Shown here in pieces: positions 1 to 8,629 of a stretch of 64,000 nucleotides of DNA. The stretch comes from Dyadobacter fermentans. Its GTDB lineage: Bacteria; Bacteroidota; Bacteroidia; Cytophagales; Spirosomataceae. Made by a program: the position numbers and the translations under genes. Numbering within the stretch: the stretch's first letter is position 1; every line of letters starts with the position of its first letter. The notes beneath the pieces were generated by a model, which saw only the letters and a list, made by a program, of their open reading frames with translations, searched no databases and was not told where the DNA came from. The stretch is taken from contig NZ_JAHXBN010000010.1 in the NCBI RefSeq assembly GCF_019924045.1, positions 682,001 through 746,000 of the forward strand. The letters run 5' to 3'.

Positions 1-896
1 TCGTAAATGAACTGCCGATAAAGAAAGATGCTGGTCTCATAAGTTTCGACCTCCATCGCCAGATCGATCGAACCAAGGTGGTTTCCGATCCGGCTGGTAC
101 TGTCGAAATAAGTGATGTCGTCTCCACTCCCTCCGATGGACCCTATGACGGCATTGACGTAGTTTTTAAATCCGGTAGGCATTTGCAGCCGATCACCTGT
201 AAGGCCCAGGTTCTTTTTGAGTCTTCCGCCCCATTGAACTTGATGGTTGAAGCCCCCGTAGAGTTTCAGCATTGAATGCGCCTTCCCGATACGCATATAG
301 AAGGCTTTCTGATGGAATTTCAGATTTTCCGTAATGGGTCTGCTATTTTCAAATAACCCATCGGAATAAAATGCCTGGAACGAAAGCCAGCCTTTGGTGA
401 AGGGGATGGGTACAAATCGGGTTGTTCCCAGGTAAATTTTGGGGATAGGTAACGCATTACCCGACCAGGCGTAAGAGCCGGAACCGATCGTGGAGTCTGC
501 CAGGCCGAGAGCCTGCTTTTTACGTCCCACATAAAGTTCCCAGTTTTTGTATCGCAATGTTACATGCGCCTGGGGAAGTATGAACTTGTTGGTTTGTACA
601 AAATTGCCAACCGCTTCTACGCCCGCACCAACGCGCCATTCATTGCGGGTTTTATTTTCCGATATAGTCCAGTAACGTTCCAGGCCAGCACGCGCGCTGA
701 GGTTTGGGCCGGTTTTCGGCACAATCCCGTATTGGTTGGATTGGATCCAGAACGGCGTGTATCCATTGGTACTGCCCATTCCCACGAATTCCACGTAGTT
801 GGTGGTCGAGTCGGTGTAGATAACAGGTTCCTTGATCTCAGATTGGGAAAAGCCAAGGATGGGCACTAGTGTTAATATGAATAAAGCAAATCTCAT
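1..896 (-). CDS. Wzi-family capsule assembly outer-membrane protein (3' end beyond window)
   Basis: Read on the minus strand, an open frame starts at ATG 896 and is still open at base 1, giving 298 residues without the C-terminus. It begins with a signal peptide (MRFALFILTLVPILGFSQ). It shares the family-like blocks NHQVQWGG and RIGNHLGSID with its two upstream neighbours. Wzi proteins are outer-membrane beta-barrels that help anchor or assemble capsule at the surface, and the position at the end of a polysaccharide locus fits. It is the most divergent of three tandem paralogs. The family call rests on the shared blocks, the barrel-like alternating pattern and context. The exact role is inferred. 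Confidence 0.75.
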   Translation of the reverse strand, partial: MRFALFILTLVPILGFSQSEIKEPVIYTDSTTNYVEFVGMGSTNGYTPFWIQSNQYGIVPKTGPNLSARAGLERYWTISENKTRNEWRVGAGVEAVGNFVQTNKFILPQAHVTLRYKNWELYVGRKKQALGLADSTIGSGSYAWSGNALPIPKIYLGTTRFVPIPFTKGWLSFQAFYSDGLFENSRPITENLKFHQKAFYMRIGKAHSMLKLYGGFNHQVQWGGRLKKNLGLTGDRLQMPTGFKNYVNAVIGSIGGSGDDITYFDSTSRIGNHLGSIDLAMEVETYETSIFLYRQFIY

Positions 897-1003
897 AGGT
901 GTGCCCTCACGCATTGTCCATAATGTGTATAATAGCCAACAAAAATAAGTATAACTTTTCTATTATCATATTGAACATATACGCCGCTTGATTGCTAAAC
1001 GGA

Positions 1004-2446
1004 TTAATCCAGGAAACCGCTTTTTCGCAAGCCGATGGATAACCCGTAAGTGTTAGGATATAGCTTGCCAATATCCGACGATAATGCGGAATAAACACTG
1101 CATCCTTTTAAGATATTTAAGTTTTTTTCGGCACCCAGCCACAATGATACCTGCTGCTTTACTCCCTCAAATGGTGTAAGAAAGGAGCCTGAATTGCGCG
1201 AATAAGTGCCGCGGAACGACAATTTCAAATGCAGCCAGGTGGCGGTTACTCCTGTATGAAACGCCCAGAAACGATTATTATTCGTGAATTCTGAATTATT
1301 GCGGGGTAAATCACCGTCCGTGGTAGTCGATGCCGGGGCTAACGGCGAGCCGATACCGGATCCGTAATATGACCAACCCCGCTGATATACGTAGCTATTG
1401 AAGTAGTTTGCCCTTTCAAATAATGCGAGTTCGGATATCGGATAACGGTTGATCTGGTTACGCGTTCCGATCACTTCGAACAGAAACGAGTGAAATGCAA
1501 AATAGGAAGAACCTTTCGGAAGCGGCTTGGTGCGTTTCACGCTTAGCCCGTTCAGGCCGTCTTCAAAATTGGTAACCTTGAAAAGTGAGCCGGTTTCATA
1601 GATGTTCTGCCGGTACAGGAAGAAATTCCAATCTTTTCCATGCCATTCACCGCCGATGTCAAACGTTCCGAAATGGTTGCCGACCTTTCTGTAATCCAGG
1701 GTTTTGCCGGAAATTGTGTACCAATAGGCTTTCAGCATATCCAGCCGGTACAGCGGCATTATTTCCTTTTCGCCGCCCCAGATGGCCTGGTGATTGGCGC
1801 CCAGGTAGACGCGGTAGCGGTGGGACTTTCTGCCAAGCCGGAAATAAAGCTGCTTTTGATGCAGATAGGTATCCGAAATGCGGGGAACGCTGCCGTAATT
1901 AATACCGCTGGCCCCCAGGTATCCATCCGAGTAGGTGAATTTCAGCGCGACGAAGTCGTTGGTGAAGTAAAGCGGAAGGTATTCCTGAATCGCAACCTGC
2001 ACCCGGGGATAAGGCCTTGCATTGCCCGCCATCGCAAGTGAGCCGGAAGAAAGGGTCGTGTCGACGAGCCCGGCAGTCATCCTCTTTTGTCCGGCGAGGA
2101 TTTCAACCTTGCCGATTTTCATCGCGGCGTACAGATCGGACAGGAAACCATTGGCCGATTTACCATAACTGGCAATGCCCTGAACGCCCGCGCTCCATTG
2201 GATCAGCCGCGGGTTGTGCGGGTTATAAACTTTATATATTCCAGCATCGACAATGCCAAAATTGCCGTTTAGCGGAATACTACCATTTTGGTTGGCATGT
2301 TGCCAGAAAGGAGTTTGGGCCGTTGCCCCGGCCGCCATTACCGACGCTTTATAGTATACTGTCGAGTCCTGGGCTTGTAATTTGAAAACGATAAGTAACA
2401 GATAAAGGGGTAGGTAAACTCTTATCAGGGAAAATAGGGACGACAT
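1004..2446 (-). CDS. Wzi-family capsule assembly outer-membrane protein
   Basis: 480 residues, about the usual length for Bacteroidota Wzi-like proteins. An N-terminal signal peptide ends near LQAQDS. The rest has alternating polar and aromatic strands typical of an outer-membrane barrel, with the blocks GANHQAIWGGEKE and KVGNHFGTFDIGGEW in mid-protein and a C-terminal run ending KSGFLD. The terminal LRKSGFLD resembles WRKSGFIW of the next paralog, as expected for a last beta-strand recognised by the BAM machinery. It lies 47 bp downstream of the paralog at 2494-3915 and is probably co-transcribed with it. Proposed role: surface attachment or assembly of the polysaccharide made by the upstream genes. 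Ligand specificity cannot be read from sequence. Confidence 0.8.
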   Translation of the reverse strand: MSSLFSLIRVYLPLYLLLIVFKLQAQDSTVYYKASVMAAGATAQTPFWQHANQNGSIPLNGNFGIVDAGIYKVYNPHNPRLIQWSAGVQGIASYGKSANGFLSDLYAAMKIGKVEILAGQKRMTAGLVDTTLSSGSLAMAGNARPYPRVQVAIQEYLPLYFTNDFVALKFTYSDGYLGASGINYGSVPRISDTYLHQKQLYFRLGRKSHRYRVYLGANHQAIWGGEKEIMPLYRLDMLKAYWYTISGKTLDYRKVGNHFGTFDIGGEWHGKDWNFFLYRQNIYETGSLFKVTNFEDGLNGLSVKRTKPLPKGSSYFAFHSFLFEVIGTRNQINRYPISELALFERANYFNSYVYQRGWSYYGSGIGSPLAPASTTTDGDLPRNNSEFTNNNRFWAFHTGVTATWLHLKLSFRGTYSRNSGSFLTPFEGVKQQVSLWLGAEKNLNILKGCSVYSALSSDIGKLYPNTYGLSIGLRKSGFLD

Positions 2447-2493
2447 TTAGTAAAACAGGGAAATAGTTCAGCCGTGTATGTGAAATCTTAAAG

Positions 2494-3915
2494 TTACCAG
2501 ATAAAGCCGGATTTCCGCCAATTGATCATTATTGCCGTATTTTGTGTGTACAATTGGCCAAAATCAGAGGCTAAACTTAATCCGAAAACATCTCTCTTTG
2601 AGTTCAAAAGCGGCGCTTCAATTCTTAATAGCAAGGAAGTTTGATTCGCAACGGGTCTGATCGGATCATCATAAGTGCCCGAGTTTTGGGAAAAACTGCC
2701 TTTGAGTAAAAAATTAAACTTCTTCCACGAGGCTTCGGCGCCCACATGGTAGGCGACGATCAGGTTGTTCGCGGTGAAAAGGTTTTTGGTTGTAAGCAGG
2801 TTATCTCGCGTGGTTGTTTGCGGAGCGATCATCGGAGTGCCAAGACTTCTTCCACGGTATGACCATCCCTGGTTGTAAACGTAATGATTGAAGTAATTGT
2901 CTTTTCCGAAAATGCCATTTAGGTAGTCGAATATCGCTCCACCCTGGTTTTTGGTGTAGAGGAACTCAAATAGCAGGGTGTTGAAGCGGAATGCGGGGGT
3001 GTTTTCGCTTTTTTGCCTTCTTTTAAACCGTAATCCGCTCAACCCGTCGGATACGGTGGACAGGTTGGAGAGTGAGCCGTCCTCGTAAATCGTTTGGCGA
3101 TACAGAAAAATATCCCACCGTTTTCCCTTCCATTCTGCTGCGACGTCGATGGTTCCGAAATGGTTTCCAACGCGGCTGTGGCTCCACGGTTTTCCGAAGA
3201 TGACATACTCATAAGCTTCGGCCTTTTTGAGGCCTCCGGTAAAGATTTTATCTTCGCCACCCCACATGGCCTGGTGATTAAAACCTCCAAACAAATTGAG
3301 TCGATGCGTGCGCTTGCCCAGTTTGAGATAGAGGGATTTTTGATGCAGATAAACGTCTGGAACGCTGGTGACGTTGCCGTAATGCACCCCTGCCGAGCCG
3401 AGAAGCCCATCGCCATAAGAGAACTTGAAGGAAAAAATGTCGTTGCCGGGGATCAGGCTTACAAAGTTGGGCGTAGAAAGCTGGATCTTGGGGTACGGGC
3501 GGTAGTTGGGCGACATGGCAATTGGCCCCATCGTGAGGAGGCTATCACCCAGGCCCATGAACTCCTTTCTTTGGCCAATACTCAATTCCACCGGTCCTGC
3601 CTTACCGGCAATGAACAAATCGGTAAAGAATGCGTCGGATTTTTTGCCGGCAAAGCCCACCAGCTCAGCTCCTCCCGACCATTGAAAGAATCGGGGGTTA
3701 TTTCGGTTGTAAACCCGGTGAAAACTGGCGGCTCCTTGCACAAACGAGCCTTTTTCCGGTATTGAAGCATTTCTATTGGCATACAGCCAAAGCGGCACAC
3801 CAGCAGTAGAGCCGGCTGCATTGATTCCGGCGGAGTAGAAAAACGTAGAATCCTGTGAGTAGCTTTCAGCACAAAGTGCTGCCCAGAATAGCAGCACATA
3901 AAAGAATTTCCTCAT
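2494..3915 (-). CDS. Wzi-family capsule assembly outer-membrane protein
   Basis: 473 residues with a signal peptide (MRKFFYVLLFWAALCAESYS). It carries the shared blocks GGFNHQAMWGGEDK and RVGNHFGTIDVAAEW and the C-terminal strand NWRKSGFIW. It is clearly paralogous to the 480-residue protein downstream: the mature start (QDSTFFYSAGINAAGSTA against QDSTVYYKASVMAAGATA) and the FYRQ/NIYETGSL-type segments line up. It lies 37 bp downstream of the sugar transferase, so polysaccharide initiation and surface assembly appear to share a transcript. Wzi is a lectin-like barrel in Klebsiella and E. coli. Whether the three copies here bind one polymer or several is not known. Confidence 0.82.
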   Translation of the reverse strand: MRKFFYVLLFWAALCAESYSQDSTFFYSAGINAAGSTAGVPLWLYANRNASIPEKGSFVQGAASFHRVYNRNNPRFFQWSGGAELVGFAGKKSDAFFTDLFIAGKAGPVELSIGQRKEFMGLGDSLLTMGPIAMSPNYRPYPKIQLSTPNFVSLIPGNDIFSFKFSYGDGLLGSAGVHYGNVTSVPDVYLHQKSLYLKLGKRTHRLNLFGGFNHQAMWGGEDKIFTGGLKKAEAYEYVIFGKPWSHSRVGNHFGTIDVAAEWKGKRWDIFLYRQTIYEDGSLSNLSTVSDGLSGLRFKRRQKSENTPAFRFNTLLFEFLYTKNQGGAIFDYLNGIFGKDNYFNHYVYNQGWSYRGRSLGTPMIAPQTTTRDNLLTTKNLFTANNLIVAYHVGAEASWKKFNFLLKGSFSQNSGTYDDPIRPVANQTSLLLRIEAPLLNSKRDVFGLSLASDFGQLYTQNTAIMINWRKSGFIW

Positions 3916-3952
3916 TCCAGGACTATTAAGAATTTACGAGGTGTCAGAGGGA

Positions 3953-4954
3953 TTACCTGCCCTTCTTGCCGAAAATAACTACGGCGGTCAGGAGTATGAT
4001 TTTCAATTCCAGGAACAGGTTCCAGTTTTTGATATAATAGAGATCATACATGAGTTTGTGGCGCGCGTCGTACACACCTGCTCCATACGAATACATTACC
4101 TGCGCATAACCGGTGATGCCTGGCTTGATATTATGGCGAAGGTTGTAATACGGAATGATTTCGTCGAATGTTTCGGTAAACACGGGGCGTTCCGGACGAG
4201 GACCGATCAATGAGAGATCACGCCTGAAAATATTGATGATCTGAGGCAATTCGTCGATGCGCGTCAGGCGCATGAATGAGCCGTACGAGAATATCCTGGA
4301 ATCGTTCTTTTTCGAAAATGATGCTCCGTTCCGCTCCGCATCCAGCCTCATCGATCTGAACTTGATACAGTTGAACGGCCTGTTATTCATGCCTACGCGC
4401 TCCTGAAAATAGAATACCGGCCCTGGCGATTCGAGTTTAATTCGGAAATAGCTGAGAATCCAGATCGGGAATGTAAGGAGAAACAGGATGACGGAAATCG
4501 TGATGTCGATGATCTTCTTAGGGTAACGAACCCTTCTGCCGAACGTGGGGACTGTCAGAAGATTTGGATTGATTTCGGTGACGTCGTCGGGAATGTATAC
4601 CTTTTTGAGGTCTCTTTCGCAGAAATCGTAAACGGTGGTGATTCGGATCGATTTATTTTTTCGGACAACCAACTCGTAGATTACTCGGTTGCGTCGGTCG
4701 TACTGCGGATTGGTAACCAGGTGTATTTTTTCAAATCTGTCGAGTAGCGGCCTTACGGTGTGGTTGAGAAGATAATCGTCGTTATCTGAGTGTGGTATCA
4801 GGATAATCTCCTTGTATCTTTTGAGAAGTAATGCCAGATCTTTTTTTTGAAGGAAGTAGTCGTAGCTGGTGACAATCAGGACTTCTTCTGAAACGGCGGT
4901 TTTGCTTAGAAGCCGGTGAATGTACTTGCGGTCAGATACGTAAGTGTTGCCCAT
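3953..4954 (-). CDS. Polyprenyl-phosphate sugar-1-phosphate transferase (initiating enzyme)
   Basis: 333 residues. This type of enzyme starts a repeat unit by moving a sugar-1-phosphate from a nucleotide sugar to undecaprenyl phosphate at the inner membrane. The C-terminal half is a full bacterial sugar-transferase domain: one hydrophobic segment at about 148-172, then ESPGPVFYFQERVG, IKFRSMR, the catalytic Asp-Glu pair in RIDELPQ (234-235), LIGPRPERP and IKPGITGYAQV. The first 145 residues are soluble, and the four-helix membrane bundle found at the N-terminus of WbaP/WcaJ-type enzymes is missing. The layout is therefore closer to small PglC-like enzymes with an added N-terminal domain. It follows a 338-bp gap, so it may have its own promoter. 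The sugar used cannot be deduced. Confidence 0.88.
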   Translation of the reverse strand: MGNTYVSDRKYIHRLLSKTAVSEEVLIVTSYDYFLQKKDLALLLKRYKEIILIPHSDNDDYLLNHTVRPLLDRFEKIHLVTNPQYDRRNRVIYELVVRKNKSIRITTVYDFCERDLKKVYIPDDVTEINPNLLTVPTFGRRVRYPKKIIDITISVILFLLTFPIWILSYFRIKLESPGPVFYFQERVGMNNRPFNCIKFRSMRLDAERNGASFSKKNDSRIFSYGSFMRLTRIDELPQIINIFRRDLSLIGPRPERPVFTETFDEIIPYYNLRHNIKPGITGYAQVMYSYGAGVYDARHKLMYDLYYIKNWNLFLELKIILLTAVVIFGKKGR

Positions 4955-5292
4955 ATGTGTGTATTTTATGAACTAAAAATAGTGTGATTGTAGAATATAC
5001 GTGTGTTGAAGCTACAAGTTTAGGAATAAACTTTTGAAATACGAAATTATAAATATGGTCAAATCAAATATAATTTTTGGCAGAGAAGGGCTTTTGTGCT
5101 AAAAATTAATATTTGGCGGAGAAGGGATGAAACTACTACCGGCAAATATAGGGAAGGTTTCGGCACAAAATATTATTTTACTGTAAAGAATTTTTCCGTT
5201 TTTTTTTAGCTCCCGTTACTTTCGGTTGATTTGATCGATTTATCACATTTCCTATAATCATTAACTGCCCGTATGTGCCCGGGCGGTGAAGT
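4955..5292. other. AT-rich intergenic region inside the polysaccharide locus
   Basis: This 338-bp stretch has no open frame I would defend. It lies between the last glycosyltransferase and the sugar transferase, both on the minus strand. It is AT-rich compared with the genes around it. It contains two TATATTTG boxes on the minus strand (5065-5072 and 5143-5150) that match the Bacteroidota -7 consensus TAnnTTTG, though neither has a TTTG element at the ideal distance. It also contains a 15-bp near-perfect direct repeat. A regulated promoter for the sugar transferase-wzi unit is the simplest reading. Confidence 0.55.
5076..5126 (-). repeat. Pair of 15-bp direct repeats, period 36 bp
   Basis: TTTGGCAGAGAAGGG at 5076-5090 recurs as TTTGGCGGAGAAGGG at 5112-5126 with one mismatch, and both copies follow AT-rich runs. 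The 36-bp period is about 3.4 helical turns. The pair lies 120-170 bp upstream of the sugar-transferase start, between the two TATATTTG boxes. Tandem sites like this often bind a regulator, but the protein is unknown and chance duplication is possible. Confidence 0.5.
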
Positions 5293-6360
5293 TCACGCTA
5301 TCGATTTGTAGAGGGAAAGGTACATCCGGTACATTGCACCCACCGTGAAATACTGCTCGTACGACTTCCTGGCCTCGGCTTTTGCAATAGAAAGTTCAGC
5401 CGGATGGTTCGCATAATGCAATATCTGGTCTGCGAACTCACTTGCCGTATTAGCTACGGCCCTGCCATTCAGCCCGTTAAGCACCTCGCCGATGCCGCCT
5501 ACGTCGGAAGCGATTACCGGAACCGAGTAGCACAAAGCTTCGAGAATCGACATTGGCATGCCCTCGTAATTCGAAGGAAGCATGAACAGGTCAGCGTATT
5601 TCAGCAGACGGTGTGCGTCTTCCGCTTCGCCGAGGCAGTATGCATTCGCCGGAAGGTCGGCCATTTCATCTTTATTGCCTATCCAGAAAAAATGAATATC
5701 GTGGCCGGCGAGCATTTCAGCTACTTCACAAAAAAGCTCGAATTTCTTCTGAGGCGAAATCCTTGCAATGCACATCACCTTAAAACCGGATTTTGACCGG
5801 ATCATTTCGGCCAGGCGAACGTAACTTTCACCGTGATTCTCAGGAACGTCGGTAGAGTAATCGGTAATGCCATTATAAATATAGGAGACGTTTTTCTTGA
5901 TCCCCTCGCTCAGCAGATTATCGTAATCGTACTTGCTTACTCCAACAATATGCTTGGCCCTGATCTGAAGCAGACGTTCGAGATGGAGAAATTTCCTGAA
6001 TGCAACCCGGATGGAATCAAAGCCGTGGACAGTGTAGACGATTTTCTTTCGCGGAAATGCCAGTCGACCAAGAATTCCGATTTTAGAGGAATGCAGATGA
6101 ACAACATCAGGCTTGAAAACCTGGTAAAGACGGCGCAGCTCGTTCACCACCTTATGCTCTTTCGAAAGACTGATAGAGCGCTGCAACGGATTGATCTTCC
6201 ATTGGCCCACTTCCGAGGGAAGCACCTTCCACAACTCTCCGTCCTCCGACGACGCCACCATTACCTCATGACCGTCGTTGACAGACTCCCGTGCCAGATT
6301 GATCACCACGGATTGGGCACCTCCGAGTTCAGCAAGCGTGATGACATGTAATATTTTCAT
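5293..6360 (-). CDS. Glycosyltransferase family 4
   Basis: 355 residues with ATG at 6360. The frame is open slightly further, but only to a TTG start, and MKILHVITLAELGGAQ is the normal GT4 beginning, including the glycine-rich donor-side loop GGAQ. The C-terminal domain has the E-x7-E signature (EGMPMSILE) followed by PVIASDVGGIGEV, the nucleotide-sugar site of retaining GT-B enzymes. It should add a sugar to the growing lipid-linked repeat unit at the cytoplasmic face. It is the last gene of the run of glycosyltransferases, separated by 48 bp from the gene upstream. Donor and acceptor are not predictable. Confidence 0.85.
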   Translation of the reverse strand: MKILHVITLAELGGAQSVVINLARESVNDGHEVMVASSEDGELWKVLPSEVGQWKINPLQRSISLSKEHKVVNELRRLYQVFKPDVVHLHSSKIGILGRLAFPRKKIVYTVHGFDSIRVAFRKFLHLERLLQIRAKHIVGVSKYDYDNLLSEGIKKNVSYIYNGITDYSTDVPENHGESYVRLAEMIRSKSGFKVMCIARISPQKKFELFCEVAEMLAGHDIHFFWIGNKDEMADLPANAYCLGEAEDAHRLLKYADLFMLPSNYEGMPMSILEALCYSVPVIASDVGGIGEVLNGLNGRAVANTASEFADQILHYANHPAELSIAKAEARKSYEQYFTVGAMYRMYLSLYKSIA

Positions 6361-6408
6361 AATCTCAATAACAATTCCCAAGGAACCGTTTCTCTATTAA
6401 ACGCGATA

Positions 6409-7524
6409 TTAATGGCTGCCTGCGGCACTGCTTCCTCTAAGGACACCTCCGATACTGCGTATCAGGGATTCGGAATAGGTGCCTACCGTTTTAAACCCTT
6501 CGTAACTGCTTGTCGATATCCGGTCGTAAAGACGCGGATCGGCGATCACGGATTCCAGCTTTTCCAAAGAATGACCGAATGCCTGGGTTGAACTAATATC
6601 AGCAAAAATTGCTGTCTTCATGTCTTCCGCGTAGTTTGGAATTTCACCCACTGCGGTAACGAAGCAGACCAGCCCGTTTTGCATTGCCTCCGCCACGCTC
6701 ATGGCCATTCCTTCGTTGGTACTCAGCTGAATCAGGAAGTTATAGTTCCTGAATAATTCCAGCTTTTTGCTTCCGTTCACTTCACCCCGAAACCGTACCC
6801 GGCTTTCCAGCTGTCCGGTCCGGATATATTCCGTTACCGTTTCGAGCATTCCATCGTTCCTGCCGTAAATATCGAGCGATGCATTGTATCCGCGATCGGC
6901 CAGATACCGGATGGTGTCGACAGCCAAAGGTAAGTTTTTTACGGAATTGATCCGCCCGAGAAACATAAACCGCACGTCCTGGTTATTGAAGGGTGGGGCT
7001 GTTTTAAAATCCGGTGAATGGCTCGTAAAAAAAGAAATGACTTCAACAGGTACGGAAGGCTTAAACTGCCTGGTTACAAATGTGGCCGTAGCGCGGGAGT
7101 CGGTAAAGATAGAATCGGCGTGACGGATAGCTGCCTGGCTGAATAGCCGGTCGAAACGATGGAAAAAAGCCGTATTATGAATAAAAGAGATGAATCGTAT
7201 TTGCGGCCTGAGCTTTTTGGCTATGACGCCAAGCAACGATGCCCGCCAAAGCGAGCAGATCATGACGTCGGGTGAGAAACTCAATATGAACCGGATCATC
7301 CTGGGAATGACCAACGGATACATGCTTAACTTATAATCGAACGGAACCATGCATGCCTTTTCCGCAGCGGAAAGGTGGCTGGTTATATTCGCATCGATGC
7401 TTCCCAAAACCATCACTTTCAGGTCAAACTGCCTGTTAAGCTCCGGCAATGCGGATAGCATGGCAACTTCAACGCCTCCGATCTGCACATCGTGCAGTAT
7501 GTAAAGTAGTTTTTGTTTTTTCAA
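6409..7524 (-). CDS. Glycosyltransferase family 4, TTG start
   Basis: 371 residues of GT-B fold. The N-terminus KLLYILHDVQIGGVE holds the family's glycine loop, and the C-terminal half has FLGRINSVKN and the E-x7-E signature (EGMAMSVAE). The only sensible start is TTG at 7524: reading upstream in frame, a TGA comes at 7560-7558 with no ATG between, and the sequence after the TTG is a clean family start. It lies 28 bp after the GT4 gene at 7553-8629 in the same operon. It should extend the repeat unit. The specific sugar is unknown. The weak start codon may lower expression relative to its neighbours. Confidence 0.82.
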   Translation of the reverse strand: MKKQKLLYILHDVQIGGVEVAMLSALPELNRQFDLKVMVLGSIDANITSHLSAAEKACMVPFDYKLSMYPLVIPRMIRFILSFSPDVMICSLWRASLLGVIAKKLRPQIRFISFIHNTAFFHRFDRLFSQAAIRHADSIFTDSRATATFVTRQFKPSVPVEVISFFTSHSPDFKTAPPFNNQDVRFMFLGRINSVKNLPLAVDTIRYLADRGYNASLDIYGRNDGMLETVTEYIRTGQLESRVRFRGEVNGSKKLELFRNYNFLIQLSTNEGMAMSVAEAMQNGLVCFVTAVGEIPNYAEDMKTAIFADISSTQAFGHSLEKLESVIADPRLYDRISTSSYEGFKTVGTYSESLIRSIGGVLRGSSAAGSH

Positions 7525-7552
7525 AGCTAGTGTGTTCTTACATGGTAGGTTT

Positions 7553-8629
7553 CTATTTCAGGACACTGCTCCATTGCTCCATAATACCGCCGAGTTCGAG
7601 TGTGTGGAGTCTTTGCGATTTGTAATTTCTCATGCGGCCGCGGAGGGCATCGTCGTTCATCAGCCCCGCCAGTGATTGCGACAATTTACTTACATTACCT
7701 GCTTCCACCAGGATACCGTTTTGTCCCTGCTCGATCAGCTCTTCCGGACCGGTGTCGCAATCGAAAGCCACAATTGGCAAATGGAATGCCAAGGCTTCCA
7801 GGAGTACCATCGGCAAACCTTCGAACCGTGAACTCAGGCAGTAGATGGATGCTGTTTCAAAATAAGCAAAAACGGCTTTTGTAGCACCCACGAGTTCAAT
7901 CGAACCCCCAACTCCAAGTTCCGTTATTTTCTTTTCGAGAAGGGATTTGTCTTCCCCATCACCGATAATGAGCAGTTTCCATTCATTCCGAAGTTCTGTG
8001 GGGAGTTCGCCCCAGGCGTCCACCAGCAAGTCGAAGCCTTTCTGGAAAGTAATCCTTCCAACGGAAATGACTGTTTTGGAAGGGTTGTCATTGACCTTTT
8101 GTTCTTCCAGAAACATGGGATTGGGAATGTGTACGAGTTGTGCACGGCGGTACCATGCTCCCTGTTTCCAGAACTGTATGTCACGGGCGGTCAGGGTTAC
8201 AATCCTGTCGGCGAAGCAAAGTGCCAGCTGCCGTGCGAACGACCGCGCTGCTATGCCCAGGTTCACCTTGAAATTGAAATGCTCCCACACCACATGCCGG
8301 ATGCCGGTAAAGGCCAGCGAGGGCACTGAATATGTCGCCATGATCGATTCGACCGTTACGAACGTGTCGATATGGTTATTGTTGACGAACTGCCTGATCT
8401 TATGCTGCGAATACAGGATTTTCCGAACGCCTTTCAAATCTTCGATATGCAGGCTGGTTACCTTTACATTCGGCTCAAAAGGAAAGAAAATCTTGTCCGG
8501 ATCGCCATAAAGGCCCAACACATGAACATTATAATTTCTTTTGGCAAGTTCGTTGATGATGACCGAAGCTACACGTTCCGTTCCGCCTACCGCCGAGATA
8601 TTATAAATAAAGAAAACAATATTAGGCAT
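7553..8629 (-). CDS. Glycosyltransferase family 4
   Basis: 358 residues. MPNIVFFIYNISAVGGTERV gives the donor-side glycine loop. The C-terminal domain has VGRITFQKGFD, then the E-x7-E signature (EGLPMVLLE) and IVAFDCDTGPEELI, close to GalNAc or galactose transferases of the GT4 family, though that resemblance is not enough to assign a substrate. Its ATG overlaps the end of the polymerase gene by 8 bp, which suggests translational coupling. Cytoplasmic or membrane-peripheral enzyme of repeat-unit assembly. Confidence 0.86.
   Translation of the reverse strand: MPNIVFFIYNISAVGGTERVASVIINELAKRNYNVHVLGLYGDPDKIFFPFEPNVKVTSLHIEDLKGVRKILYSQHKIRQFVNNNHIDTFVTVESIMATYSVPSLAFTGIRHVVWEHFNFKVNLGIAARSFARQLALCFADRIVTLTARDIQFWKQGAWYRRAQLVHIPNPMFLEEQKVNDNPSKTVISVGRITFQKGFDLLVDAWGELPTELRNEWKLLIIGDGEDKSLLEKKITELGVGGSIELVGATKAVFAYFETASIYCLSSRFEGLPMVLLEALAFHLPIVAFDCDTGPEELIEQGQNGILVEAGNVSKLSQSLAGLMNDDALRGRMRNYKSQRLHTLELGGIMEQWSSVLK

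Noticed and set aside
4955..5292. A small RNA in the polysaccharide locus gap
   Set aside because: No terminator hairpin or conserved structure visible; regulatory promoter DNA explains it better.
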